Source: Actinomycetota bacterium (GTDB lineage Bacteria > Actinomycetota > Actinomycetes > S36-B12 > UBA10799). Taken from it: a stretch of DNA of 64,000 nucleotides. The notes below the pieces were generated by a model, which searched no databases, was not told the DNA's origin, and worked only from the letters and a program-made list of their open reading frames with translations. The stretch is taken from the NCBI GenBank assembly GCA_020637055.1, contig JACJWR010000001.1:372001-436000 (forward strand), given 5' to 3'. Position 1 is the stretch's first letter. The number at the start of each line of letters is the position of its first letter. Below are positions 25,668-33,529 of the stretch, piece by piece. The position numbers and the translations under genes were made by a program.

Positions 25668-26471
25668 CTACCGCCTGTCCCGCAGCACCGGAAATTCGGC
25701 CCGGACCCGGGTCGGAGCCTGCGGATCGACGTCCACGATCAAGGTGCCGGGTGCCGAGTCCAGCCCTCCGAGCACCTCACCCCACGGGTCGTAGGCCACC
25801 GAGTTTCCGCCCAACTCCACGTCACCGCTGGATCCGGTGGCGTTGCAGGCGACCAGGTTCACCTGGTTCTCGATCGCCCGGGCGGCGGTGAGTCGGTCCC
25901 AGTGGCTGATCCGACGCGCCGGCCAACCGGAACTGAGCAGCACCGCCTCGGCGCCGGAGTCGACCAGGGCACGGAAGTGTTCGGGGAAGCGCAAGTCGTA
26001 GCAGGTGGCCAGACCGGTTCGACCGAGGGGAGTGTCGACCACCACGATCTCGTCACCGCTACGGATCAGCGCGGCCTCGCCGGTGTCGAATCCGAAGAGG
26101 TGACGTTTGCGGTAGCTGGTCACCATTTCGCCGGCCGGGGCGAACAGCAGCGAGGTGTTGTAGAGCGCCGTCGTCGATCCGGATCCGTCGGGCGACTCCG
26201 TGGCCTCGGCGGTGAGCACCGACCCGGCGTGCAGCCAGAGGTCGGCCCTGGAGGCGAGTTCCGCCATGGCGGTGGCGGTCGGTCCATCCGGGGGCTCTGC
26301 GAGGTCCAGGGTGGCCTCGAGTTCGAACGGGCCGGTGCGCCAAAGTTCGGGCAGGATCACGAATTCCGCGCCGCGCTCGGCCGCAGCCAGCACGTGGTGC
26401 TCCACCCCGGCGAGTTCGGTGGGTCTGGACTCGGCTCGGCCGAGGTCGAGCTGGACCATGGCGACGCGCAT
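25668..26471 (-). CDS. Carbon-nitrogen hydrolase (nitrilase superfamily amidase)
   Basis: This 267-residue enzyme has the Glu-Lys-Cys triad of the nitrilase fold: Glu in FVILPELWRTGPFE, Lys in VTSYRKRHLFGFD and Cys in LATCYDLRFPEHFRALVDSG. It most resembles omega-amidase or deaminated-glutathione-amidase branches, but the substrate is inferred only to class level. The ATG at 26471 (MRVAMVQLDLGRA) is chosen over the upstream frame because TACTCT lies 6 nt before it. Confidence 0.85.
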   Translation of the reverse strand: MRVAMVQLDLGRAESRPTELAGVEHHVLAAAERGAEFVILPELWRTGPFELEATLDLAEPPDGPTATAMAELASRADLWLHAGSVLTAEATESPDGSGSTTALYNTSLLFAPAGEMVTSYRKRHLFGFDTGEAALIRSGDEIVVVDTPLGRTGLATCYDLRFPEHFRALVDSGAEAVLLSSGWPARRISHWDRLTAARAIENQVNLVACNATGSSGDVELGGNSVAYDPWGEVLGGLDSAPGTLIVDVDPQAPTRVRAEFPVLRDRR

Positions 26472-26484
26472 GCGGCAAGAGTAA

Positions 26485-26518
26485 GGGGGCCGACCACTTG
26501 CTGTGGTCGGCCCCCTCA
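26485..26518 (-). terminator. Hairpin after the fadE5-like gene
   Basis: GGGGGCCGACCAC and GTGGTCGGCCCCC form a perfect 13-bp stem with a short TTGCT loop, 10 bp after the acyl-CoA dehydrogenase stop on the minus strand. No strong U-tract follows. It separates fadE5 from the nitrilase promoter. Confidence 0.7.
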
Positions 26519-26528
26519 CGCGGACTGG

Positions 26529-28376
26529 CTAGAAGGAGGCTTCGTCCAGCTCCATGATGTCGAGCGAGGTGGCCTCGGCCACGGCGCGCTCGGCGGTCAG
26601 CAACGGCAGGCGGTTCTGGGCGAACCAACGGGCAGTTGCCACCTTGCCGGTGTAGAAGGCACGGTCCTTGGCGTTTAGGGTGTCGCTCTCCAACGCCGCG
26701 AGTGCCACCTCGGCCTGACGCAGCAGCAGCCAACCGATGATCAGGTCGCCGGAGGCCATCAGCAGCCGGGTGGTGTTCAGCCCCACCTTGTAGAGCTCCT
26801 GCGGCTCCTGCTGGGACTTCAGCGCCCAGCCGCCGAGGGCGCCGATCATGCCCTGGACGTCCTCCAGCGCCTTGCCCAGCAGTTCCCGCTCCGCGAGCAG
26901 CTGGCCGCTGCCCTCGTCGCCCTTGACCGTCTCGGTGATCTCAGCCGCGAGGTGGGACACCGCCTTGAACTGGTCGCGCACCATCTTGCGGAAGAAGAAG
27001 TCCAGGCCCTGGATCGCGGTGGTGCCTTCGTAGAGCGTGTCGATCTTGGCGTCCCGGATGTACTGCTCGATCGGGTAGTCCTGCAGGTAGCCGGAACCGC
27101 CCAACGTCTGCAGCGACTGCGAACCCAGCAGTTCGTAGGACCGCTCGGAGCCGACGCCCTTGACGATCGGCAGCAGCAGGTCGTTCATGCGCTCGGCCAG
27201 GTCGGCGTCGCCGCCGGTGGCGTGGGCCAGATCGACCTGGTCCTGCCACATCGAGGTGTAGGACACCAGCGCCCGCATGCCCTCGGCGTAGGCCTTCTGC
27301 AGCATCAGGCTGCGGCGCACGTCGGGGTGGTGGGTGATGGTGACGCGCGGGGCGGTCTTGTCCATCATCTGCGTGAGGTCAGCACCCTGGACCCGGTTCT
27401 TGGCGTAGTCGAGGGCGTTGAGGTAGCCGGTGGAGAGGGTGGCGATGGCCTTGGTGCCCACCATCATCCGGGCGTATTCGATGACCTTGAACATCTGCGC
27501 GATGCCCTCGTGCACGTCGCCGACCAGCCAGCCGATGGCGGGCTCCTTCTCGCCGAAGGTGAGTTCGCAGGTGGTGGAGACCTTCAAGCCCATCTTCTTC
27601 TCGACGTTCGTGACGTAGGCGCCGTTGCGCTCGCCGAGTTCACCGGTCTCGAGGTCGACGTGGAACTTCGGCACCACGAACAGGCTCAGACCCTTGGTGC
27701 CCGGGCCGCCGACGCCTTCGACACCTTCCGGCCGTGCGAGTACGAGGTGGATGATGTTGTCGCTCATGTCGTGCTCGGCCGAGGTGATGAAGCGCTTGAC
27801 ACCTTCGATGTGCCACGAACCGTCGTCCTGCAGGAAGGCCTTGGTGCGACCGGCGCCGACATCCGAGCCGGCGTCCGGCTCGGTGAGCACCATGGTGGCA
27901 CCCCACTGGTTGTCGATCATCAGCTGCGCGAGCTTCTTCTGGTCTTCGTTGCCCAAGGCGTCGAGGATCGCAGCGAAGCCCGGTCCGGCCATGTACATGA
28001 AGGCCGCCGGGTTGGCGCCCAGGACGAGTTCGGCAACTGCCCAGCGAAGGCTCGGGGGAGCACCGGTTCCGCCGAGGTGCTCGGGCAGTTCGAGCCGGTA
28101 CCACTCGGCGTCCATCAGCGTCTGGTAGGCGTTCTTGAAGTCTTCCGGCATGGTCACCGTGTAGGTGGCCGGGTCATAGACCGGTGGGTTGCGGTCGGAG
28201 CTGATCAGGGTGTCCGAGAGTGGGCCGGTGGCCAGCTTGTTCACCTCGCGCAGGATTTCCTTCGCGGTGTCGACGTCCATCTCGGCGAACGGACCCGTGC
28301 CCATGCGCTTGTCTGCACCGAAAACCTCGAAGAGGTTGAATTCGATGTCGCGCACGTTGCTCTTGTAATGCGACAT
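26529..28376 (-). CDS. fadE5: Acyl-CoA dehydrogenase, FadE5-like, long form with C-terminal extension
   Basis: This 615-residue flavoenzyme oxidises acyl-CoA to enoyl-CoA in beta-oxidation. Its start MSHYKSNVRDIEFNLFEVFG is almost diagnostic for mycobacterial FadE5. WGATMVLTEPDAGSDVGAGR, HIEGVKRFITSAE, LGGSGYLQDYPIEQYIRDAK and LYEGTTAIQGLDFFFRKM mark the FAD-binding and active-site regions, and about 130 C-terminal residues form the family's extra helical domain. The ATG at 28376 follows GGAG by 7 nt. Two TetR-like operators lie upstream. Confidence 0.92.
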   Translation of the reverse strand: MSHYKSNVRDIEFNLFEVFGADKRMGTGPFAEMDVDTAKEILREVNKLATGPLSDTLISSDRNPPVYDPATYTVTMPEDFKNAYQTLMDAEWYRLELPEHLGGTGAPPSLRWAVAELVLGANPAAFMYMAGPGFAAILDALGNEDQKKLAQLMIDNQWGATMVLTEPDAGSDVGAGRTKAFLQDDGSWHIEGVKRFITSAEHDMSDNIIHLVLARPEGVEGVGGPGTKGLSLFVVPKFHVDLETGELGERNGAYVTNVEKKMGLKVSTTCELTFGEKEPAIGWLVGDVHEGIAQMFKVIEYARMMVGTKAIATLSTGYLNALDYAKNRVQGADLTQMMDKTAPRVTITHHPDVRRSLMLQKAYAEGMRALVSYTSMWQDQVDLAHATGGDADLAERMNDLLLPIVKGVGSERSYELLGSQSLQTLGGSGYLQDYPIEQYIRDAKIDTLYEGTTAIQGLDFFFRKMVRDQFKAVSHLAAEITETVKGDEGSGQLLAERELLGKALEDVQGMIGALGGWALKSQQEPQELYKVGLNTTRLLMASGDLIIGWLLLRQAEVALAALESDTLNAKDRAFYTGKVATARWFAQNRLPLLTAERAVAEATSLDIMELDEASF

Positions 28377-28420
28377 TCTCACGCTCCATTTGTTGTGCCG
28401 GCGCATTCGTCGGCGCCGAG

Positions 28421-28460
28421 GTTACTGGTCGGTAACCTAATCATGCTACTCGCCGGTAAC
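28421..28460. promoter_or_regulatory. Twin TetR-type operators upstream of fadE5
   Basis: GTTACTGGTCGGTAAC (28421-28436) and GCTACTCGCCGGTAAC (28445-28460) are two related 16-bp partial palindromes matching each other at 13 of 16 positions, 24 bp apart. They lie 45-85 bp before the fadE5 start and about 130 bp before the divergent methyltransferase. TTAC...GTAA half-sites are typical of TetR-family fatty-acid regulators. The cognate regulator is not encoded next to them. Confidence 0.6.
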
Positions 28461-28587
28461 AAGTGCAAGAGCGCCGGACTGTCTTTTTGTGAAAGCTGTT
28501 GGGCGACAAGGGGTCCGCTCGATGTTCGTCGGGTGAACCTGCCTGCGGGGGCCCGTCGCGTTCCGGCGATCGTGCAACGATGCGGCA

Positions 28588-29535
28588 ATGGCATCAATCG
28601 AGTCGGCCTACCGGATCGCCTCCGAAGGTCTGCTGGCCATGCGGTATGGCGGCGACTTCCTGGTCACAACCCGCGCTGGGCGCTGTGAGGCGATCTCGGC
28701 CTCGGCATATGCCGCTCTTGTAGCCACCGACTCCGAGGGTTGCGACTTGGCTGGCATTGCCGTGATGATCGCGGCCGAGGCCGACAGCCGCAACGACTTC
28801 GTCGTCGGCATGGAATCCTTCCGCCGGTTGGCCGAGATCGGCGCCGTGGTGCAGGTGCCTGCGCAGCTCCCCCGGGGTGATGATCCGATCGGGCCCACTT
28901 CGGTGCAGCCCCACACGTCGGGGCCGTCGTTGCTGGAAACGGTCGATATCCCCCTGTCGTGGTCCGCGATGGCGGCCGACTCGGTGACAGTTGCCGGGCT
29001 GGTCGATGAGGTGCTGAGTTCACCGGGCCGGAGGCTGCTGGAATTCGGCCCGGGACTGAGCACCGCAGCCGTGAGACTTGCCGCGGAATTCGCGTCGCGA
29101 TCCGTGGACATCGTTGGGATTGAGCAGGACGCGCAGTGGGCGGCCGCCATTCGCGAAGCCTTGCCCGACTCAGCCCTGGGGTCGATCACGCTGATCGTGG
29201 CACCTCTGGTGCCGGCCGAGGCGGGCGCCTCGCCCTTTCCGTTGAAGCGTTGGTACCACCGGGATTCGTTGACTCAGTTGCAGGGGCCGTTCGACGTCCT
29301 GCTGGTTGATGGCCCGACCGCGTTTCGCGAGGACTGGCGATTTGACCGTTGGCCAGCCCTGGAGTTCGCTCGACCCCTGCTCGCCCCTGACGCAACCGTG
29401 GTTCTCGACGACATTGGCCGGGGAGGGGAAAGGGCCATCGCTCGAGAGTGGCAGGCTCGGCTGGGCGATGAATGGGATGCGCAGACCGTCGGTAGGTCGA
29501 TGTGGCTCAGTCATCGTCGGCGAACGACCGGCTGA
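28588..29535 (+). CDS. SAM-dependent methyltransferase-like protein with PqqD-like N-terminal domain
   Basis: This 315-residue protein has a C-terminal class I methyltransferase fold: motif I LLEFGPGLSTAAVRLAAEF (about residues 151-169), acidic VDIVGIEQD, and FDVLLVDGPTAFREDWRFDR followed by ATVVLDDIGRGG. The N-terminal 90 residues (GGDFLVTTRAGRCEAISASA to RRLAEIGAVVQVP) have the strand-helix pattern of PqqD-like/RRE domains; this part is tentative. No substrate is predictable. The start lacks a clear Shine-Dalgarno sequence. A GT17-like gene with its own promoter follows. Confidence 0.6.
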   Translation: MASIESAYRIASEGLLAMRYGGDFLVTTRAGRCEAISASAYAALVATDSEGCDLAGIAVMIAAEADSRNDFVVGMESFRRLAEIGAVVQVPAQLPRGDDPIGPTSVQPHTSGPSLLETVDIPLSWSAMAADSVTVAGLVDEVLSSPGRRLLEFGPGLSTAAVRLAAEFASRSVDIVGIEQDAQWAAAIREALPDSALGSITLIVAPLVPAEAGASPFPLKRWYHRDSLTQLQGPFDVLLVDGPTAFREDWRFDRWPALEFARPLLAPDATVVLDDIGRGGERAIAREWQARLGDEWDAQTVGRSMWLSHRRRTTG

Positions 29536-29550
29536 CCCTAGGCTTCGAGC

Positions 29551-30609
29551 ATGCCCAATCAGCGCCCCCTCGCCGTGGTGATGGTGGCCGACCCCACCCC
29601 TCTGACGGTCACCAACCTGCGGCAGATATCAGCCTGGGCCGATCTGGTATTGACCGAGGCGAGTGCCTGGACCTCCGGGGAGCCGCGGGAACCGCTCCGA
29701 TCCGGTTGGCACGAGTTGCTCGGGGTCGAACGCCCCCACCTGTCGGTTGTCACGACTGGCCTGGCCGGCGAGCACAAGTGGCAACGGCAGCGCATCCAGC
29801 GCGACAGTGTGGTTCCAGTGTTGATTCGGCAGCCGCCGGAGCGACCGGTGCTCATGGTCGACGCCGACGAGTTCCTCGATCCCGAGGCAGTCGCGGAGGC
29901 GGTCGACCAGCTTCCGGGCTGGTCCGAGCCGCGACGGCTCGGGCTCGTACCCCTCTTCGGTGCCGTGGATCGCACTGCACGCACCATCCACTGCTGCTGG
30001 CGCGAGCAGATGTCGCCGCTTCGGGATCCCGAGGTGGCGTCCCACCGGCACTACTCAGTCGCAGCGCCGTCGCTGGCGCGGGCCGAGCAGATGGTCGGGC
30101 GTTCGCCGTCCCGCGTGCGATTCGGCTCGAAGCTCCTACAGTCCGAACGCACCTTCGGCTTCCACATCACGATGGCCGAAGCCGATCCAGCTGCCACGGC
30201 GCGCAAGCTGGTGAACTCCCGGCACATCTGGGACCCTCGAGTGCTGGTGCCCGAGCACCTTGCCACCATGCTCACCGCCGGCGTGCACCCAGCTGGGTGG
30301 TGGGTGGCCGGCTACCGCGAGCCAGAACCGTGGTTGGTCGATTTGGCACGTCGAGCCGAACTGAGAGTCGGCGGACCGATGCCGCCGACCCCGCATCTGG
30401 TCGCGCTGCGGGCATGGGCGGAGGCCCGGTTGGATCCGCGCGTCCCTGACGTCGTGGTGGATGCGGTGGACGGCTACGTGGCCGACCGGCCGATCACTGC
30501 CGAGGATTTCCTGTTGCCGCTGCACGACTACCTGCTGCAGCGGGAACCCGAATACATCGGCCAACCCCGCGACGACGACGAATGCGAGGCCGAGAAGTCC
30601 AAGGAGTAG
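29551..30609 (+). CDS. Glycosyltransferase family 17-like protein
   Basis: This 352-residue soluble protein contains VLMVDADEFLDPEAVAEAVD (a DxD/DE-type motif near residue 108), HKWQRQRIQRDSV and GFHITMAEADPAATARKLVN, followed by SRHIWDP. These resemble family GT17, whose eukaryotic member is N-acetylglucosaminyltransferase III. Donor and acceptor are unknown. The start is ATG at 29551 with TAGGCT 6 nt upstream and no Shine-Dalgarno. The C-terminal tail is acidic and low in complexity. Confidence 0.5.
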   Translation: MPNQRPLAVVMVADPTPLTVTNLRQISAWADLVLTEASAWTSGEPREPLRSGWHELLGVERPHLSVVTTGLAGEHKWQRQRIQRDSVVPVLIRQPPERPVLMVDADEFLDPEAVAEAVDQLPGWSEPRRLGLVPLFGAVDRTARTIHCCWREQMSPLRDPEVASHRHYSVAAPSLARAEQMVGRSPSRVRFGSKLLQSERTFGFHITMAEADPAATARKLVNSRHIWDPRVLVPEHLATMLTAGVHPAGWWVAGYREPEPWLVDLARRAELRVGGPMPPTPHLVALRAWAEARLDPRVPDVVVDAVDGYVADRPITAEDFLLPLHDYLLQREPEYIGQPRDDDECEAEKSKE

Positions 30610-30618
30610 CGGCGGCGG

Positions 30619-31344
30619 TCAACCGGGCGGTTGTCCAGCGTCCGACGGCGTGAGGGCCGGTTTCGGCTCGGCTGCCGTGGGAGGTTCCCACGGCCACGGT
30701 TTGCCCGCCGCGTGCTCCCGCCGCAACAGGCGCAGGTACCAGGCCACGAAGAAACTCGTGATCGCCGCCCAGAAGCACCACAGGGATGGCAGTCCTGCCT
30801 GCACCCACACGGCTAGGCCGGCCACCGCGACGGCGTTCACCAATCCCCACAGGAACAGCGGCCGACTTCCCGAGAGCAGCAGGGCACCGCAGGTGGCGAT
30901 TAGGTAGAGCACGCCGGACACCGCCGACCGGCCGTCGATGGTGTAGTCGATGTAGTACGAACAGGCCACCGCGTCGGCTTGCCCCCCGAGGAGCCCCAGT
31001 AGGTAGTCGACACCGGAGGCGATGCCCGCCCCGGTGATGAGCAGCAAGGCGATCCGACGCCACCCGTGGGGTTCGAGCAGCAGGATGGATATGGGTACGT
31101 AGATCGGCAGCAGGATGAAGGCGATGAACATGAAGGTGATGGATGCGGCATCGCCGAGCGTGGACGAGATGTCCCCGCGCTCACCCCACCAGACGAAGGC
31201 CGAGGTGAAGGTGTGGAAGGCGAAGATGGCGGGCAGCGCCGCCAACGGCAGGGTCCGTCGACTGTCCACGTGCCGCAAGGCATCCACCGCGACGACGCTG
31301 ATCGCGACGCCGGCTACCACATCGACTTCGGGGGAAAGGCACAT
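30619..31344 (-). CDS. DUF6629-like integral membrane protein
   Basis: This 241-residue protein has about seven hydrophobic helices. It starts MCLSPEVDVVAGVAISVVAV, and DALRHVDSRRTLPLAALPAI continues the pattern of the DUF6629 family. The start at 31344 is supported by GGAGG 5 nt upstream, rather than 13 codons earlier. The C-terminal 35 residues are Pro-rich and cytoplasmic. Function is unknown. It converges on the GT17-like gene 9 bp away and is divergent from the riboswitch-controlled pnuT gene. Confidence 0.65.
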   Translation of the reverse strand: MCLSPEVDVVAGVAISVVAVDALRHVDSRRTLPLAALPAIFAFHTFTSAFVWWGERGDISSTLGDAASITFMFIAFILLPIYVPISILLLEPHGWRRIALLLITGAGIASGVDYLLGLLGGQADAVACSYYIDYTIDGRSAVSGVLYLIATCGALLLSGSRPLFLWGLVNAVAVAGLAVWVQAGLPSLWCFWAAITSFFVAWYLRLLRREHAAGKPWPWEPPTAAEPKPALTPSDAGQPPG

Positions 31345-31516
31345 GCCGCCTCCAGCCGCTGGACTGCTCCTTGGCCCTTCCACGCTACGGCGCCGCGCGA
31401 CTCATGGAGCAGATCCAGGGTGAACTTGCACCCGGACGTGGGTCCAAAGTCCTTGCGGCGCATCGGGAATCCGGTCAGAAGGCGTCGAGGCGCTGGCCGC
31501 CCGCCTGCTGCCGGGC

Positions 31517-31522
31517 TATGAT
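31517..31522 (+). promoter_or_regulatory. Candidate -10 element of the pnuT transcript
   Basis: TATGAT lies about 15 bp before the riboswitch, so transcription would start near 31529, directly at the P1 stem of the TPP aptamer. A matching -35 is not clear. Confidence 0.45.
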
Positions 31523-31533
31523 TTGCTCACTTG

Positions 31534-31620
31534 ACCGCGGGAGTTCGGGGCAACCGGACTGAGAAGGTGGCTGACAGCGCCGCCGACCGCCCAACCGTCT
31601 GGGTAATGCCGGACAGGGAG
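31534..31620 (+). ncRNA. Thiamine pyrophosphate (TPP) riboswitch
   Basis: Both conserved cores of the THI element are present. CTGAGA is at 31559-31564, preceded by a P3 stem TTCGG/CCGGA. CTGGGTAATGCC at 31599-31610 is followed by GGACAGGGA, matching the consensus 'CTGG.TAATGCCAGCGTAGGGA'. Residues AGGGAG (31615-31620) also serve as the Shine-Dalgarno of the next gene, 7 nt before its ATG, so ligand binding probably blocks translation. P1 pairing was not resolved fully by eye. Confidence 0.88.
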
Positions 31621-31627
31621 CGTGATC

Positions 31628-32242
31628 ATGACTGTCCTGTTCTCCGCCTGGGGCTACGACGTCACTCTGCTGGAATTGGCCTCCGTCCTCCTCGCCTTCC
31701 TCGCCATCGGCCTCGGCATCAAGGGCACCCGCTGGACCTGGCCGTTCTATTTCCTTTCCGGCCTGCTCTACGGCTGGCTCTTCATCGAGTTCGACCTGTT
31801 CGCCTCGGCGGCGATGCAGTTGATCTTCATGGTCGCCGCGGTGTGGGGCTGGTTCACCTGGGGCCGCGAGGGGGTGCGGGTGCCCGGCCGCCTCACCGGC
31901 GGTCAGCGCCTGCTCGGCGCGGCGGCGGTGCTGGTCCTGTGGGTGGCGCTCGCGCCGCTGCTGCAGTCGATCGGCGGCGTCGCCACCTGGGGGGACGCGT
32001 TCATGTTCGTCGGATCGTTGGGGGCCCAACTGCTCATGGTGTTCGAGAAGGTCGAGGCCTGGCCTTCGTGGATCGTGGTGAACGTGGTCGGAACGGTGCT
32101 CTACGCCTCGCAGGGCCTCTACTTCACGTCGCTGTTCTACGCGGCGCTGATCGTGATGGCGCTGGTGGGCTGGCGGGAGTGGAGTAGGCGTCGCGCGGCG
32201 GCTGAGCCGGCGGTTGCCCAACCGGCTCCGGCGCACGCATAG
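31628..32242 (+). CDS. pnuT: PnuC-family transporter, probably thiamine-specific (PnuT)
   Basis: This 204-residue protein has about seven hydrophobic helices and PnuC-family motifs such as GLLYGWLFIEFDLFASAAMQ, VWGWFTWGREG and KVEAWPSWIVVNVVGTVLYA. PnuC proteins facilitate uptake of unphosphorylated vitamins that are trapped by phosphorylation inside. The TPP riboswitch directly upstream indicates thiamine, not nicotinamide riboside, so PnuT is the better name. Substrate residues cannot be checked by eye. The ATG at 31628 is chosen because AGGGAG precedes it by 7 nt. A NadR-like kinase gene follows 18 bp later. Confidence 0.8.
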   Translation: MTVLFSAWGYDVTLLELASVLLAFLAIGLGIKGTRWTWPFYFLSGLLYGWLFIEFDLFASAAMQLIFMVAAVWGWFTWGREGVRVPGRLTGGQRLLGAAAVLVLWVALAPLLQSIGGVATWGDAFMFVGSLGAQLLMVFEKVEAWPSWIVVNVVGTVLYASQGLYFTSLFYAALIVMALVGWREWSRRRAAAEPAVAQPAPAHA

Positions 32243-32260
32243 CCGGCGGGCACGGTCCCA

Positions 32261-32863
32261 GTGGCCACGATCGAATCCGCTTCCGGCCGGCGGCCGCTGG
32301 TGAGTCTGATCGGCGGTGAATCCACGGGCAAGTCCACCTTGGCCCGGCGTCTGGCAGAGGTGTTGCCCGGTCTCTTGGTGCCGGAGGTGCTGCGCACCTG
32401 GGTGCGCGAGCGGGGCCGGGTGCCGGATGCGGTTGAGCAGTGGGAGGTGATGCGCCTGCAATCTGCCGCCGAGGCCGCTGCCCTGCGCGACTTGGCGGCC
32501 GCGTCGGCCGCGTCGGCCGCGTCGGCCACGCAATTCGCGTCAGCCGACGGCCCGCCTCCTCCCCGCTGGGTGATCAGCGATAGCGGCCCGTTGATGACTG
32601 CGGTCTACTCGATGCTCTACTACGACGACGGGTCCCTGCTGCCGGTCGCGCTCAGTTCGATCCGGGGCAGCGCCCTCGTGGTCTGGTGCGGCGACGAGAT
32701 TCCCTGGGAGGCGGAGGTCGGCGTGCGCGACGGTGAGCACATGCGGGCCGAAGCGCAACGGCTCATCGATTCGGTGCTGCGCGATGTCGCCGACCCGCCG
32801 GTCATCGGCGTGCGCGGCACTGTGGCGGACCGCGCCGACCAGGTGCGCAAGGCCCTCCGCTGA
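32261..32863 (+). CDS. NadR-like P-loop kinase, candidate vitamin-trapping kinase partner of PnuT
   Basis: This 200-residue protein has Walker A GGESTGKSTLARRLAEVL at about residues 18-35 and VISDSGPLMTAVYSMLYYDD at about 105, like the ribosylnicotinamide-kinase domain of NadR ('G.ESTGKST', 'DT..LTT..W'). It lacks an adenylyltransferase domain. Being 18 bp downstream of the TPP-controlled transporter, it may phosphorylate thiamine to trap it; that substrate is inference. A 9-bp tandem repeat encodes the Ala-Ser run near residue 82. The GTG start has only a weak Shine-Dalgarno sequence. Confidence 0.65.
   Translation: MATIESASGRRPLVSLIGGESTGKSTLARRLAEVLPGLLVPEVLRTWVRERGRVPDAVEQWEVMRLQSAAEAAALRDLAAASAASAASATQFASADGPPPPRWVISDSGPLMTAVYSMLYYDDGSLLPVALSSIRGSALVVWCGDEIPWEAEVGVRDGEHMRAEAQRLIDSVLRDVADPPVIGVRGTVADRADQVRKALR
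32501..32527 (+). repeat. 9-bp tandem repeat (GCGTCGGCC)x3 inside the kinase gene
   Basis: Three perfect copies of GCGTCGGCC encode Ala-Ser-Ala triplets in a surface linker of the NadR-like kinase. Copy-number change would stay in frame. Confidence 0.9.
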
Positions 32864-32901
32864 CGTCCCCTCAGGCGGGATCTCAGCCGGGTAGGCGGGT
32901 C

Positions 32902-33477
32902 TCAGGCGGCCGGGGTTCCCGACCCGCGGCGGCGCAGCGCGCGGGCGATCGTCGCACCGATCGCGACGCCCACGATGATGACCACCACGGGCACCCACAG
33001 GGGGAAGGAATCGCCGCTCTCCGCCGTCGCGGCGCTGGTCGATTCGACATCTGCCACTGCTTCCGGACTGGCCGACGCCAGCACCGCGGCAGCCGCTGCG
33101 CCACTCTCGGCAGGGTAGGAGAACGCGATCGTGCCGTCGATGGGGTGGCCGTCTGCGCTGACCACCCGGAAGGACAGGCGGTAGTCGCCGCCCGCGGCAT
33201 CTGCTGGCCAGGGTGTGGTGACGTTGGGTCCGTCGACGACGGGTGTGCCGAGGTCAACCGTGCCGTCGGCCCCCTGCGCAACCACCTGCAGGCCGGCCTC
33301 ACCGATGTTCTCGTTGAAAGTCAGGACCACTTCGGCGGGTGCTGCCTGCAAGGCTGCTCCGTCGGCGGGGTTCGACGACACGAGGTCCGAGTGCGCCGAG
33401 GCGGGAGCTGCCCCGAAAGCCGCGAGCGCGAGGAACCCCACGAGAGCCAACACGAATCGGGAGACTGGTCGCTTCAC
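32902..33477 (-). CDS. copC: CopC-domain copper-binding protein with C-terminal membrane anchor
   Basis: This 191-residue protein has a Sec signal peptide ending near ASAHS, placing His at the mature N-terminus as in CopC copper sites. HSDLVSSNPADGAAL, EVVLTFNENIGEAGL, YRLSFRVVSADGHPIDGTIA and the second-His motif GHP form the beta-sandwich domain. A single helix (PLWVPVVVIIVGVAIGATIA) and RALRRRG tail anchor it. It delivers periplasmic-side copper, usually to CopD, encoded 14.6 kb away on the same strand. TACCAT lies 6 nt before the GTG start. Confidence 0.87.
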   Translation of the reverse strand: MKRPVSRFVLALVGFLALAAFGAAPASAHSDLVSSNPADGAALQAAPAEVVLTFNENIGEAGLQVVAQGADGTVDLGTPVVDGPNVTTPWPADAAGGDYRLSFRVVSADGHPIDGTIAFSYPAESGAAAAAVLASASPEAVADVESTSAATAESGDSFPLWVPVVVIIVGVAIGATIARALRRRGSGTPAA

Positions 33478-33529
33478 GCGACCATGGTAGGCGGGAGCGG
33501 TGGCGCCCGCCGCCGGGCACCCGTCGGGG

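Noticed and set aside
31628..32242. Nicotinamide riboside transporter PnuC
   Set aside because: The TPP riboswitch directly upstream makes thiamine the more likely substrate; the family call stays PnuC-type.
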